This document shows positions 34,973-44,003 of a stretch of DNA of 64,000 bases, piece after piece. This DNA comes from Bacteroides sp. GM023 (GTDB lineage: Bacteria > Bacteroidota > Bacteroidia > Bacteroidales > Bacteroidaceae). Location of the stretch: assembly GCF_014750685.1 (NCBI RefSeq), contig NZ_JAAXGE010000013.1:62001-126000 (forward strand). The letters run 5' to 3'. The position numbers and the translations under genes were made by a program. The notes below the pieces were generated by a model, which ran no database searches, was not told where the DNA came from, and saw only the letters and a list, made by a program, of their open reading frames with translations. Positions within the stretch are counted from its first letter, which is position 1; each line of letters begins with the position of its first letter.

Positions 34973-36235
34973 ATGCTCATAGCATTAATATCAACCCTCA
35001 TCGTCTTATGTGCTGTCCTGCTAATCAGTTTTTTGTGGGAACGCAAAAAATATCTCCGGATGCAACGCCGATTATTCCGGGAATCAAGAAAGTTGGAACG
35101 TACCAACCACATCGCCGGTGCTGTCCTAAAAAATGTGCATGCTTTTATTCTGCTTATAAATAATGATTTCAAAGTTCTGAAAACCAACTACTATCAGAAA
35201 ACCGGAACAAAAAAAGGATTGGAAGACAAAAGAGTGGGTGATCTGTTGCAGTGCCGTAATGCATTGTCGGCAGAAGGTGGCTGCGGCACGCATTCATTCT
35301 GTGGTTCCTGCCCGATACGCACCGCCATACGCCAGGCTTTTGAACAAAGAAGGAATTTCACCGACCTGGAAGCAACATTGACAATGGTCACTTCCGACAA
35401 TGCAACAGTAGAATGTGACGCCGTCATATCAGGTTCTTACTTTCTTCTCAATGATGAAGAGAACATGGTGCTTACCGTTCATGATGTCACCCGACGGAAG
35501 AAAGCGGAAAAGGAGCTGATTATAGCCAAAGAAAAAGCGGAGAAAGCCGATATTTCCAAATCTGCTTTCTTAGCCAATATGAGCCATGAGATACGTACTC
35601 CACTTAATGCTATCACCGGATTTGCGGAAATAATGGGCAGCGCAAACACAGAAGAGGAAAAAGCCCAATATCAGGAAATCATAAAGATGAATGCTGACCT
35701 CCTGATGCAACTGGTGAATGATATCCTTGACATGTCCAAGATTGAGGCAGGTACTTTGGAGTTTGTATATGCTACGGTAGACATTAACCAGTTATTGTCG
35801 GATTTACAACAGCTTTTCCAAATGCGGGTGAATGATGCAGGCGGAATAATTAAGATAATAGCAGAGCCGTCACGCTCTTCCTGCCTAATATCGACCGACC
35901 GCAACCGGGTTGCCCAAGTGCTTTCCAATTTTACTTCCAATGCGATGAAATTCACCCACGAAGGGACAATCCGCATAGGATATGAAGCCAGGAACACAGA
36001 ACTCTACTTCTATGTGAAGGATACCGGAGCGGGTATTCCTGCGGATAAATTGCCGGATGTATTCGGGCGCTTCGTGAAGCTGAACAAGGACAAGAAGGGA
36101 GCCGGACTGGGATTGTCTATTTCCCAAACCATCGTGAACAAGCTGGATGGCCAGATTGGAGCAGACTCCGTGGAAGGTGAAGGTTCTACATTCTGGTTCA
36201 CCATTCCTTACCGGACGTGTGGCAAACCGCAGTAA
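34973..36235 (+). CDS. Sensor histidine kinase with Cys-rich PAS-like domain
   Basis: A 420-residue kinase. Residues about 1-20 form one membrane helix (MLIALISTLIVLCAVLLIS). A PAS-like domain (about 45-165) contains four Cys: Cys94, Cys104, Cys110 and Cys113, in C-x9-CG-x4-C-x2-CPIR, a spacing that could bind an Fe-S cluster or form disulphides. The kinase core has the H-box FLANMSHEIRTPLNA with His205, the N-box NFTSNAMKFTHEG, and DTGAGIPADK and GAGLGLSIS. There is no receiver domain and no response regulator next to it. I chose the ATG at 34973, because an upstream GTG lies inside the -7 element. Redox sensing with the divergent rubredoxin is inference. Confidence 0.9.
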   Translation: MLIALISTLIVLCAVLLISFLWERKKYLRMQRRLFRESRKLERTNHIAGAVLKNVHAFILLINNDFKVLKTNYYQKTGTKKGLEDKRVGDLLQCRNALSAEGGCGTHSFCGSCPIRTAIRQAFEQRRNFTDLEATLTMVTSDNATVECDAVISGSYFLLNDEENMVLTVHDVTRRKKAEKELIIAKEKAEKADISKSAFLANMSHEIRTPLNAITGFAEIMGSANTEEEKAQYQEIIKMNADLLMQLVNDILDMSKIEAGTLEFVYATVDINQLLSDLQQLFQMRVNDAGGIIKIIAEPSRSSCLISTDRNRVAQVLSNFTSNAMKFTHEGTIRIGYEARNTELYFYVKDTGAGIPADKLPDVFGRFVKLNKDKKGAGLGLSISQTIVNKLDGQIGADSVEGEGSTFWFTIPYRTCGKPQ

Positions 36236-36325
36236 TAAATTCAACTTCATAAAAAGTTTTAATTAAACATTTAATCACAATATTATGTTGTACTTTTGCA
36301 ATCCGAACTAAACGCATGTATCTGC

Positions 36326-39031
36326 ATGAGTACAAATAAAGATGATTTTTATCATATAGGACTTACTGATAATGAAGTCCTTCAAAGCAGGGAAAAGAAT
36401 GGTATTAACCTGTTAACACCCCCCAAGCGTCCTTCCCTATGGAAGCTCTATCTCGAAAAGTTTGAAGATCCGGTTGTACGTGTGCTATTAGTGGCAGCCG
36501 CATTCTCGTTAATTATCTCCATCATCGAAAACGAATATGCCGAGACTATCGGAATTATCGCCGCTATCCTGCTGGCTACCGGCATCGGTTTCTTTTTCGA
36601 ATATGACGCCAGTAAAAAATTCGATTTGCTGAATGCAGTCAATGAGGAGACACTGGTAAAAGTGATTCGTAACGGACGCGTACAGGAAATTCCCCGTAAA
36701 GATATAGTAGTAGGCGACATTGTAATTTTGGAAACCGGAGAAGAAATACCGGCGGATGGGGAACTGTTGGAAGCCATTTCCTTGCAGGTAAACGAATCCA
36801 ATCTGACAGGAGAGCCTGTTATCAATAAAACTACTGTGGAAGCGGATTTTGATGATGAAGCGACGTATGCTTCCAATCTGGCAATGCGCGGAACTACGGT
36901 AGTAGACGGACATGGAACGATGCGCGTGTTACATGTAGGAGATGCTACCGAAATCGGAAAAGTAGCCCGCCAAAGCACGGAAGATAATCTTGAACCGACA
37001 CCGCTGAATATACAGTTGACCAAACTTGCCAACCTGATCGGAAAAATTGGTTTTACCGTTGCCGGCCTCGCTTTCCTTATCTTCTTCGTAAAAGATGTAG
37101 TGTTTGCCTTTGACTTCGGCGCGCTGAACGGATGGCATGAATGGCTTCCGGTTTTCGAGCGGACACTCAAATACTTTATGATGGCGGTTACTCTGATTGT
37201 AGTGGCCGTGCCCGAAGGTTTGCCTATGAGCGTCACCCTTAGCCTGGCGTTGAATATGCGCCGTATGCTTTCTACCAATAATCTGGTACGAAAGATGCAC
37301 GCTTGCGAGACGATGGGCGCTATCACTGTGATCTGTACAGACAAAACCGGTACGCTGACACAGAATCTGATGCAGGTACATGAACCGAACTTTTATGGTA
37401 TAAAGAATGGCAGTGACCTGTCCGATGACGATATCAGTGCACTTATCGCAGAAGGTATCAGTGCCAATTCAACCGCTTTCCTGGAAGAATCGACAGCCGG
37501 AGAAAAACCGAAAGGAGTGGGAAATCCTACTGAAGTAGCTTTGCTGTTATGGTTGAACAGCCAGGGAAGAAATTATCTCGAACTTCGTGAAAACGCACAT
37601 ATTCTCGACCAACTCACGTTCTCGACAGAACGAAAGTTCATGGCTACTCTTGTAGAGTCTCCATTGATTGGCAAGAAAATACTCTATATCAAGGGAGCTC
37701 CCGAAATCGTTCTTGGCAAATGCAAGGAAGTAGTCCTGGACGGAAAACGGGTAGACGCTGTGGAATACCGTTCGACAGTGGAAGCGCAGTTGCTGAATTA
37801 TCAGAATATGGCTATGCGTACACTTGGATTTGCGTTCAAGATTGTCGGAGAGAATGAGCCGGATGACTGTGTCGAATTAGTATCAGCCAATGACCTGAAC
37901 TTCTTGGGAATCGTTGCCATCTCCGACCCGATTCGTCCTGACGTGCCTGCTGCCGTAGCCAAATGCCAATCGGCGGGTATCGGCATTAAGATCGTGACCG
38001 GTGACACGCCGGGAACAGCAACGGAGATAGCCCGTCAGATAGGTCTTTGGAACCCGGAGACAGATACGGAACGGAATCGTATCACCGGAGTTGCATTCGC
38101 TGAATTGAGCGACGAAGAAGCATTAGACCGGGTGATGGATCTTAAAATCATGTCGCGTGCCCGTCCGACGGATAAGCAACGCCTGGTACAATTACTTCAG
38201 CAGAAAGGGGCGGTAGTAGCCGTAACCGGAGATGGTACGAATGATGCTCCGGCTTTGAATCATGCACAAGTCGGGTTGTCAATGGGAACGGGAACTTCCG
38301 TTGCCAAAGAAGCCAGTGACATTACATTGCTCGATGACTCGTTCAACAGTATCGGAACCGCTGTCATGTGGGGACGTTCGCTTTATAAGAATATCCAGCG
38401 TTTCATTGTTTTCCAGTTGACGATCAATTTCGTTGCGCTGCTTATTGTCCTGCTAGGCTCTGTCATCGGAACGGAACTTCCGCTGACCGTGACACAAATG
38501 TTATGGGTAAACCTGATTATGGATACCTTTGCGGCACTTGCACTAGCTTCCATCCCGCCAAGTGAGACAGTGATGCTTGAAAAACCCCGTCGCAGTACTG
38601 ATTTTATTATCAGTAAGGCAATGCGGACTAATATACTAGGTGTAGGGTCTATTTTCCTTATTGTGCTGCTCGGAATGATTTATTATTTCGACCACAGCGT
38701 GAAGGGCATGGATATACACAATCTCACAATATTCTTTACCTTCTTTGTCATGTTACAATTCTGGAACCTCTTTAATGCCCGTGTATTCGGTACTACCGAT
38801 TCGGCGTTCAAAGGACTTTCCAAATCGTATGGCATGGAATTGATTGTGCTGGCCATCCTGGTCGGACAATTCCTGATCGTACAGTTCGGTGGAGCTGTAT
38901 TCCGTACGACACCACTCGACTGGCAAACCTGGCTTCTAATTATAGGCGTTTCGTCCATGGTGTTATGGGTTGGAGAACTTATTCGCCTTGTTCAACGTAT
39001 TATTCACAAAAAAAGTAGAAATGAAAAGTAA
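36326..39031 (+). CDS. P-type calcium-transporting ATPase
   Basis: A 901-residue P2-type ATPase: A-domain TGEP region (NLTGEPVINK), PEGLP in transmembrane segment M4 (VVAVPEGLPM, about 293-302), phosphorylated Asp339 in CTDKTGTLTQ, and GDGTNDAP with Asp636 and Asp640. Transmembrane helices flank these in the usual order, with the last four at the C-terminus. It pumps Ca2+ (or Mn2+) out of the cytosol; the ion is judged by family likeness only. I took the ATG at 36326; an in-frame TTG at 36296 lies in a TTTG-type -7 element. It overlaps the HAD gene by 11 bp. Confidence 0.92.
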   Translation: MSTNKDDFYHIGLTDNEVLQSREKNGINLLTPPKRPSLWKLYLEKFEDPVVRVLLVAAAFSLIISIIENEYAETIGIIAAILLATGIGFFFEYDASKKFDLLNAVNEETLVKVIRNGRVQEIPRKDIVVGDIVILETGEEIPADGELLEAISLQVNESNLTGEPVINKTTVEADFDDEATYASNLAMRGTTVVDGHGTMRVLHVGDATEIGKVARQSTEDNLEPTPLNIQLTKLANLIGKIGFTVAGLAFLIFFVKDVVFAFDFGALNGWHEWLPVFERTLKYFMMAVTLIVVAVPEGLPMSVTLSLALNMRRMLSTNNLVRKMHACETMGAITVICTDKTGTLTQNLMQVHEPNFYGIKNGSDLSDDDISALIAEGISANSTAFLEESTAGEKPKGVGNPTEVALLLWLNSQGRNYLELRENAHILDQLTFSTERKFMATLVESPLIGKKILYIKGAPEIVLGKCKEVVLDGKRVDAVEYRSTVEAQLLNYQNMAMRTLGFAFKIVGENEPDDCVELVSANDLNFLGIVAISDPIRPDVPAAVAKCQSAGIGIKIVTGDTPGTATEIARQIGLWNPETDTERNRITGVAFAELSDEEALDRVMDLKIMSRARPTDKQRLVQLLQQKGAVVAVTGDGTNDAPALNHAQVGLSMGTGTSVAKEASDITLLDDSFNSIGTAVMWGRSLYKNIQRFIVFQLTINFVALLIVLLGSVIGTELPLTVTQMLWVNLIMDTFAALALASIPPSETVMLEKPRRSTDFIISKAMRTNILGVGSIFLIVLLGMIYYFDHSVKGMDIHNLTIFFTFFVMLQFWNLFNARVFGTTDSAFKGLSKSYGMELIVLAILVGQFLIVQFGGAVFRTTPLDWQTWLLIIGVSSMVLWVGELIRLVQRIIHKKSRNEK

Positions 39032-39644
39032 AGGAATTAAAAACCTTCTTATTGATTTAGGTGGTGTGCTTATCAATCTTGACCGCCAACGTTGCATGGA
39101 GAGCTTTAAGAAATTAGGGTTCACAGACGTAGAAGAGCGATTGAACATACAACAACTGCATGGAATATTCATGCAGCAGGAGAAAGGGCTAATTACTTCC
39201 GCCGACTTTCGGAATGAGATCCGGGATATGATGGGCAAAACAGTAAGCGACAAACAGATAGATGCTGCATGGAATAGTTTCCTGGTGGATATTCCCGCTT
39301 ACAAACTCGACTTACTGCTGAAACTGCGCACCAAGTATGTAGTCTACCTGCTTAGCAACACAAACGAAATTCACTGGAAATGGGCTTGCCAACATGCTTT
39401 CCCATATCGTACCTTCAGAGTAGAAGATTATTTTGAAAAAACATATCTCTCTTATGAGATGCACATGATAAAACCGGAACCGGAGATTTTTAAAGCTGTC
39501 ATCGAAGATGCAGGCATTGAACCGCAAGAAACACTTTTCATCGACGATTCCGAACTAAATTGTAAAGCGGCCGAAGGACTTGGCATTTCCACCTATACGG
39601 CAAAAGCCGGCGAAGACTGGAGCCATCTTTTCAAAAGCAAATAA
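39021..39644 (+). CDS. HAD-family phosphatase (YihX-like)
   Basis: A 207-residue HAD hydrolase. Nucleophile Asp12 lies in LIDLGGVL; the third position of the usual DxD is Gly (DLGG), as in the YihX-like group that dephosphorylates glucose-1-phosphate and other sugar phosphates. Motif II is YLLSNTNE and motifs III/IV are KPEPEIF and FIDDSELNCKAAEGLG. The ATG at 39021 is the start, overlapping the ATPase gene by 11 bp; an in-frame ATG at 38970 lies deep in that gene and would add a non-family N-terminus. The substrate is unknown. Confidence 0.88.
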   Translation: MKSKGIKNLLIDLGGVLINLDRQRCMESFKKLGFTDVEERLNIQQLHGIFMQQEKGLITSADFRNEIRDMMGKTVSDKQIDAAWNSFLVDIPAYKLDLLLKLRTKYVVYLLSNTNEIHWKWACQHAFPYRTFRVEDYFEKTYLSYEMHMIKPEPEIFKAVIEDAGIEPQETLFIDDSELNCKAAEGLGISTYTAKAGEDWSHLFKSK

Positions 39645-39654
39645 ATTCGTAAAA

Positions 39655-40647
39655 ATGCAGATCATACGTGACATATCGCCCCTTACTCCGGAACCTTGCG
39701 TAGCTACCATCGGTTTCTTTGATGGAGTTCATGCAGGACACCGCTATCTGTTTCAGCAAGTGAAGGAGATAGCAGCAGCCAAAGGTTTACGTTCTGCATT
39801 GGTCACTTTCCCTGTTCATCCCCGCAAAGTGATGAACGCGGATTATCGCCCGGAACTTCTGACTACACCGGAAGAAAAAATAAACCTATTAGCCAACATC
39901 GGAGTGGACTACTGTCTGATGCTTGATTTCACACCGGAGATTTCCCACCTGACGGCACGTGAGTTTATGACGCAAGTACTGAAGGAACGCTTTCAGGTAG
40001 AATGCCTGGTGATTGGTTACGACCATCGTTTCGGACACAATCGCAGCGAAGGCTTTGAGGATTATGTGTGTTATGGAAAAGAAATCGGCACAGAGGTTAT
40101 TCAGGCAAAAGCCTATACCAGTCCCATAGAAATGGAGGACGGACAGCATGCAACTGTCAGTTCTTCCCTTATCCGCAAACTGCTCCACAAAGGAGATGTA
40201 GACTTGGCAGCCCGCTGCCTGGGATATGAATATTTCCTGGACGGAACTGTTGTAGGCGGCTATCAGGTAGGTAGGAAAATCGGTTTCCCGACCGCCAATT
40301 TAAGCGTAGACGATCCCGACAAGCTCGTTCCTGCGGATGGTGTTTATGCCGTATGGGTGACATTCGACGGGAAAACTTATATGGGAATGTTGAATATAGG
40401 CGTCCGCCCGACAATTGGTAACGGCCCTAACCGTACGATTGAAGTGAATATCCTTCACTTCCATTCCAACATATATGACAAGTTTATCCGGCTCACTTTT
40501 GTAAAGCGGACTCGTCCCGAACTGAAATATTCCAGTATCGACGAACTGATCGTACAACTTCACAAAGACGCTGAAGAGACAGAAGCCATCCTCCTTGCCC
40601 AAAAGACAAGCTCATCAAAGGAGAAAGAAGTGCCTCCGACAGAATAG
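39655..40647 (+). CDS. ribF: Bifunctional riboflavin kinase/FMN adenylyltransferase
   Basis: A 330-residue RibF that turns riboflavin into FMN and then FAD. The N-terminal adenylyltransferase has GFFDGVHAGHRYLF near residue 22 and VIGYDHRFGHNR near 118; the C-terminal flavokinase begins GRKIGFPTANL near 207 and includes NIGVRPTIG. Length is normal. The start at 39655 (MQIIRDIS) follows the HAD gene by 10 bp; an upstream in-frame Met lies inside that gene. Confidence 0.96.
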   Translation: MQIIRDISPLTPEPCVATIGFFDGVHAGHRYLFQQVKEIAAAKGLRSALVTFPVHPRKVMNADYRPELLTTPEEKINLLANIGVDYCLMLDFTPEISHLTAREFMTQVLKERFQVECLVIGYDHRFGHNRSEGFEDYVCYGKEIGTEVIQAKAYTSPIEMEDGQHATVSSSLIRKLLHKGDVDLAARCLGYEYFLDGTVVGGYQVGRKIGFPTANLSVDDPDKLVPADGVYAVWVTFDGKTYMGMLNIGVRPTIGNGPNRTIEVNILHFHSNIYDKFIRLTFVKRTRPELKYSSIDELIVQLHKDAEETEAILLAQKTSSSKEKEVPPTE

Positions 40648-40688
40648 ACAATATGAATAATATAACAACAACTTAAAAGCTGATTCTT

Positions 40689-40778
40689 ATGCAAAAGACA
40701 TTTATGAGTATCTCCCTCGTGGTAATAGCTATTTCAATGTTAGCTATGTTCATATGCAGTTTCTTTACAACTAAATAA
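40689..40778 (+). CDS. Possible 29-residue single-helix membrane peptide
   Basis: ATG at 40689 opens a 29-codon frame: a short polar start, then a 20-residue hydrophobic helix (ISLVVIAISMLAMFICSFF) and the end TTK before TAA at 40776-40778. It fills the gap between ribF and the CPBP gene and has the same strand. Short hydrophobic frames arise by chance, but start, helix and stop are well formed, so a small membrane protein is plausible. Confidence 0.45.
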   Translation: MQKTFMSISLVVIAISMLAMFICSFFTTK

Positions 40779-40793
40779 AGAGCATAAAACCTT

Positions 40794-41573
40794 ATGAAGA
40801 CAGCCATCAAACTAGTTCTGATCGACCTTCTCATCGCACAGATCGTCGCCCCTATTCTGATAATGATTCCCTGTACCATCTATTTATTGGTTACTACCGG
40901 GGATTTGGACAAAGCTGTCTTGACGCAGACAATCATGATTCCGGCACAATTGGCCGGTCAGGTTATGATGGGTATTTATCTATGGAAAGCCGGTTATATC
41001 AGTACGAGAAAGGCAACATGGTCGCCTGTATCAGCTCCTTATCTGGTATGTAGCGGACTGGCTATTCTCACCGGTGGATTTACAGTATCCGCACTTATGG
41101 GACTGCTTGACTGGATTCCTGATATCATGGAGCAATCTTTTGACATTCTCCAATCCGGCTGGGGAGGGATTCTTGCGATAGCCATCATAGGTCCTGTGCT
41201 GGAAGAACTGTTGTTTCGCGGAGCTATCACCAAAGCCTTACTGCAACAATATAGCCCGACAAAGGCTATCCTCATCTCAGCGCTTCTGTTTGGTGTCTTT
41301 CATATTAATCCAGCGCAGATACTTCCGGCATTTCTTATCGGTATCCTGTTTGCATGGACGTATTATAAGACCGGCAGCCTGATTCCCTGTATACTCATGC
41401 ATGTGCTGAACAATTCCCTGGCAGTATATCTCAGTATCCAATACCCCGAAGCGAAAAACATGGATGACCTGATAAGCGGTACACCTTACCTGCTTGTCTT
41501 ATCCGGAGCGGTTCTACTACTTATCGGCAGTGTGCTGACAATGCGTTATCTGACTTCCGCAAAAACAGAATGA
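40794..41573 (+). CDS. CPBP-family intramembrane metalloprotease
   Basis: A 259-residue protein with about seven hydrophobic segments. The CPBP (Abi/CAAX) motifs are present: EELLFRG with Glu137/Glu138 and Arg142, FGVFHINP with the His near 169, and a third motif near HVLNNSLAVYL. Family members cleave or process membrane peptides, and some give bacteriocin immunity. It follows ribF and the small peptide frame on the same strand. Substrate unknown. Confidence 0.88.
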   Translation: MKTAIKLVLIDLLIAQIVAPILIMIPCTIYLLVTTGDLDKAVLTQTIMIPAQLAGQVMMGIYLWKAGYISTRKATWSPVSAPYLVCSGLAILTGGFTVSALMGLLDWIPDIMEQSFDILQSGWGGILAIAIIGPVLEELLFRGAITKALLQQYSPTKAILISALLFGVFHINPAQILPAFLIGILFAWTYYKTGSLIPCILMHVLNNSLAVYLSIQYPEAKNMDDLISGTPYLLVLSGAVLLLIGSVLTMRYLTSAKTE

Positions 41574-41587
41574 AAAAAGGGAAGTTT

Positions 41588-42013
41588 TCACTTCCCCTCT
41601 TTTGCCTTGAACGCTAATGCGTACATTCGTATTTGTTTTACCATCGACAGCAATCCATTGCTGCGTGTAGGCGATAAATGTTCTTTCAATCCGATCTTAT
41701 CAATAAAATAAAGATCCGTATTCAGAATTTCGTCAGGAGTGTGCCCTGACAATACCTTAATCAGCAAGGCAATGATTCCTTTTACAATCAACGCGTCACT
41801 TTCTGCCTTAAAAACAATCTTACCGTCTACATCATCCGCCTGAAGCCATACCCGGCTTTGGCATCCTTCAATCAGATTCTGCTCCGTTTTATATTTTTCT
41901 TCAAGCGGTTCCTGCTCATTTCCTAAGTCAATAAGTAGTTGGTAGCGATCCATCCAATCGTCGAAGTCACTGAACTCTGCAATAACTTCGTCTTGCAATT
42001 CATTAATTGACAT
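41588..42013 (-). CDS. SufE-family sulfur acceptor protein
   Basis: A 141-residue SufE. The persulfide-accepting Cys51 lies in NLIEGCQSRVWL, the family signature. SufE takes sulfur from a cysteine desulfurase and passes it to Fe-S cluster assembly. No sufBCDS genes are nearby, and it stands apart from the cluster-assembly operon. It is 10 bp downstream of the M28 gene on the minus strand and converges on the CPBP gene. Confidence 0.93.
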   Translation of the reverse strand: MSINELQDEVIAEFSDFDDWMDRYQLLIDLGNEQEPLEEKYKTEQNLIEGCQSRVWLQADDVDGKIVFKAESDALIVKGIIALLIKVLSGHTPDEILNTDLYFIDKIGLKEHLSPTRSNGLLSMVKQIRMYALAFKAKEGK

Positions 42014-42023
42014 GATATATTTA

Positions 42024-43007
42024 TTATTTCTCGTTATAAATTACTTCCAATACAGTCTGTCCGACTGCTTTCAATGTATTTTTATCAATATGATCCATAT
42101 TGTCCGTCAGCGTATGCCAGGTAGGAGTAAAGCCCCCTTCGGGGTCAGAAGCGATGATATCAATCGTTTTGATGCGTGCCAGCCGGTTGATAAACAGATG
42201 GTCGTCCGTCACTCCACCGCCGTCTTCATCAATAAACATACTGCCATATCCTAACTTCTTGGCTGCTTTCCAAACTTTCTTATTGATGTCCGGCGCAAAT
42301 CTTTCGGAATATGATTCTTTCAGGAAAACGGTATTTTTACCGCCCACCATATCGAGCAGGATACCAAAACGGGCATTGTATCCCTGCACATGAGGGTTGC
42401 GTGCCCAATATTGTGCGCCCAGGCACCATGATTCTTCATTATTCTGATCGTGCGCCCCATAATCTTCCGCATCAAGGAAGATTATATCAATACCGAGTTG
42501 CGGTTGCTGTTGGTTTATCAAACGGGCTATCTCCAGTAAGGCTCCTACCCCGCTCGCTCCGTCATTTGCTCCTAAAATAGGAGTCTTATGATTCTTTTCA
42601 TCGGGGTCGCTGTCGGCCCAAGGACGCGTATCCCAATGCGCAAAGAGGGCAATTCTCTTTTTACTATCGGGCTTATAAGAACCGATGATATTCCTTGCTT
42701 TCAGCAAAGTTCCGTCATAGGCTATCAGGTCGGCATATTGATCGGTCACCTGTGCACCAAAGTCTTTCAACTGTTTTGCCAGGTAGTTTCCACAAGCCAC
42801 GTGTTCCTTCGTATTAGGCACACGAGGACCGAAATCCACTTGATTCTTTACATACAGATAAGCACTATCCGCATCAAACTGTGGCACATTCACAACAATC
42901 TTTTCGCTTTGTTCATTTGTACTATTTGCCTTGTTGCCGCCTCCGCAAGAGAATGCCGATAATAACAAAAAGGCACTTGTCAATACTATCATAGTTTTCT
43001 TTTTCAT
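42024..43007 (-). CDS. M28-family lipoprotein, glutaminyl-cyclase-like
   Basis: A 327-residue lipoprotein (lipobox SAFSC, Cys21). The zinc-binding core reads LFAHWDTRPWADSDPDEKNHKTPILGANDGASG, then FLDAEDYG and GGGVTDDHLF. The TRPWADxDP segment and the domain layout match bacterial type II glutaminyl cyclases such as that of Porphyromonas, which convert N-terminal Gln of exported proteins to pyroglutamate, better than classical aminopeptidases. I chose Met16 of the longest frame (MKKKTMIVL) as the start because it begins the signal peptide. It is followed by sufE after 10 bp. Confidence 0.82.
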   Translation of the reverse strand: MKKKTMIVLTSAFLLLSAFSCGGGNKANSTNEQSEKIVVNVPQFDADSAYLYVKNQVDFGPRVPNTKEHVACGNYLAKQLKDFGAQVTDQYADLIAYDGTLLKARNIIGSYKPDSKKRIALFAHWDTRPWADSDPDEKNHKTPILGANDGASGVGALLEIARLINQQQPQLGIDIIFLDAEDYGAHDQNNEESWCLGAQYWARNPHVQGYNARFGILLDMVGGKNTVFLKESYSERFAPDINKKVWKAAKKLGYGSMFIDEDGGGVTDDHLFINRLARIKTIDIIASDPEGGFTPTWHTLTDNMDHIDKNTLKAVGQTVLEVIYNEK

Positions 43008-43077
43008 CGTCCTCTTTTCTATTAAAGCCTCAAAATTAGTCATTTTCAACACAGTATCGTTCAGATGGAATAGATTA

Positions 43078-43986
43078 TTAACAAATAAACTTTAATTCGA
43101 CATTTTTCTTTCCGACCGTGAACTCTACTTTCGCCCCATTGACAAGCGGCAAATTATGTGTGACATGCCCTACCGGGAAATTAAAACAAACGGGATAATC
43201 ATACTCTTTCACTAAATCTGCCAGGGCTGCATACAATTCCTTTCCCAAGGAACGGTCTTCTTCATATTCGGTAAATTGCCCGATGATAAGCCCTGACAAT
43301 TTTTCGAGCACGCCGCCCAATTTCAGATTATACATCATCCGTTCAATGGCATGAGGGCGCTCGCTGACATCTTCTATAAACAGCACAGTCCCTTCTGCCG
43401 GAATATCGTAAGGAGTTCCCCGCAAACCGTAAGCTACTGCCATGTTTCCGCCATGCAGAATGCCTTGCGTGCTCCCCTGTTTATTCAACTTGTGTTTTTC
43501 ACAAGTATAAACTGGCAGATTTCCGAACAGGATATCTTTTAAATAGACGGTACACGGATCATCCTCCGGCTCTACCGTGAGATGGCGTGCCATCAGTGAA
43601 TGCAGGGATGCATATCCGTTTTTCTGAAACAGATTGTGCAATGCCGTGATGTCACTGAATCCAAGCAACCACTTCGGATGCTCATGGAAAGCTGTGAAAT
43701 CTATCTTATCTACCAGATGTACGGCTCCATATCCCCCACGGCTGCAAAGAATAGCTTTCACCGTCGGGTCATCCATCGCGTCCTGCAAGTCTTTGAGACG
43801 TTGCTTGATGGTTCCGGCATATCTTCCGGCAGAACCGCCGGCATGCTTTCCGATAGCAACCTTCAGTCCCCATGACTCGATCCGCTTGCGGGCACCTTTC
43901 AGAAACTCTTTGTCTATCTTACTGGAAGGCGACACAATGACTACTTTATCACCCGGCTGCAAAAAAGGGGGAAATTGAATATCCAT
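43078..43986 (-). CDS. LD-carboxypeptidase (S66)
   Basis: A 302-residue LdcA/MccF-family enzyme. The nucleophile is Ser111 in LLGFSDITALH; the catalytic Glu and His lie in LFIEDVSERP and GHVTHNLPL. It removes the terminal D-alanine from muramoyl tetrapeptides in the cytosol during peptidoglycan recycling. No signal peptide is seen. It is 17 bp downstream of the GH16 gene on the same strand. Confidence 0.9.
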   Translation of the reverse strand: MDIQFPPFLQPGDKVVIVSPSSKIDKEFLKGARKRIESWGLKVAIGKHAGGSAGRYAGTIKQRLKDLQDAMDDPTVKAILCSRGGYGAVHLVDKIDFTAFHEHPKWLLGFSDITALHNLFQKNGYASLHSLMARHLTVEPEDDPCTVYLKDILFGNLPVYTCEKHKLNKQGSTQGILHGGNMAVAYGLRGTPYDIPAEGTVLFIEDVSERPHAIERMMYNLKLGGVLEKLSGLIIGQFTEYEEDRSLGKELYAALADLVKEYDYPVCFNFPVGHVTHNLPLVNGAKVEFTVGKKNVELKFIC

Positions 43987-44003
43987 ATATTATAATTTAG
44001 AAT

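Noticed and set aside
36296..36325. TTG start for the Ca2+ ATPase
   Set aside because: It lies in a TTTG-type -7 element and adds residues without family likeness; the ATG at 36326 is better.
36448..37344. 298-residue minus-strand frame
   Set aside because: It is antisense to the Ca2+ ATPase and its composition follows the other strand's codons.
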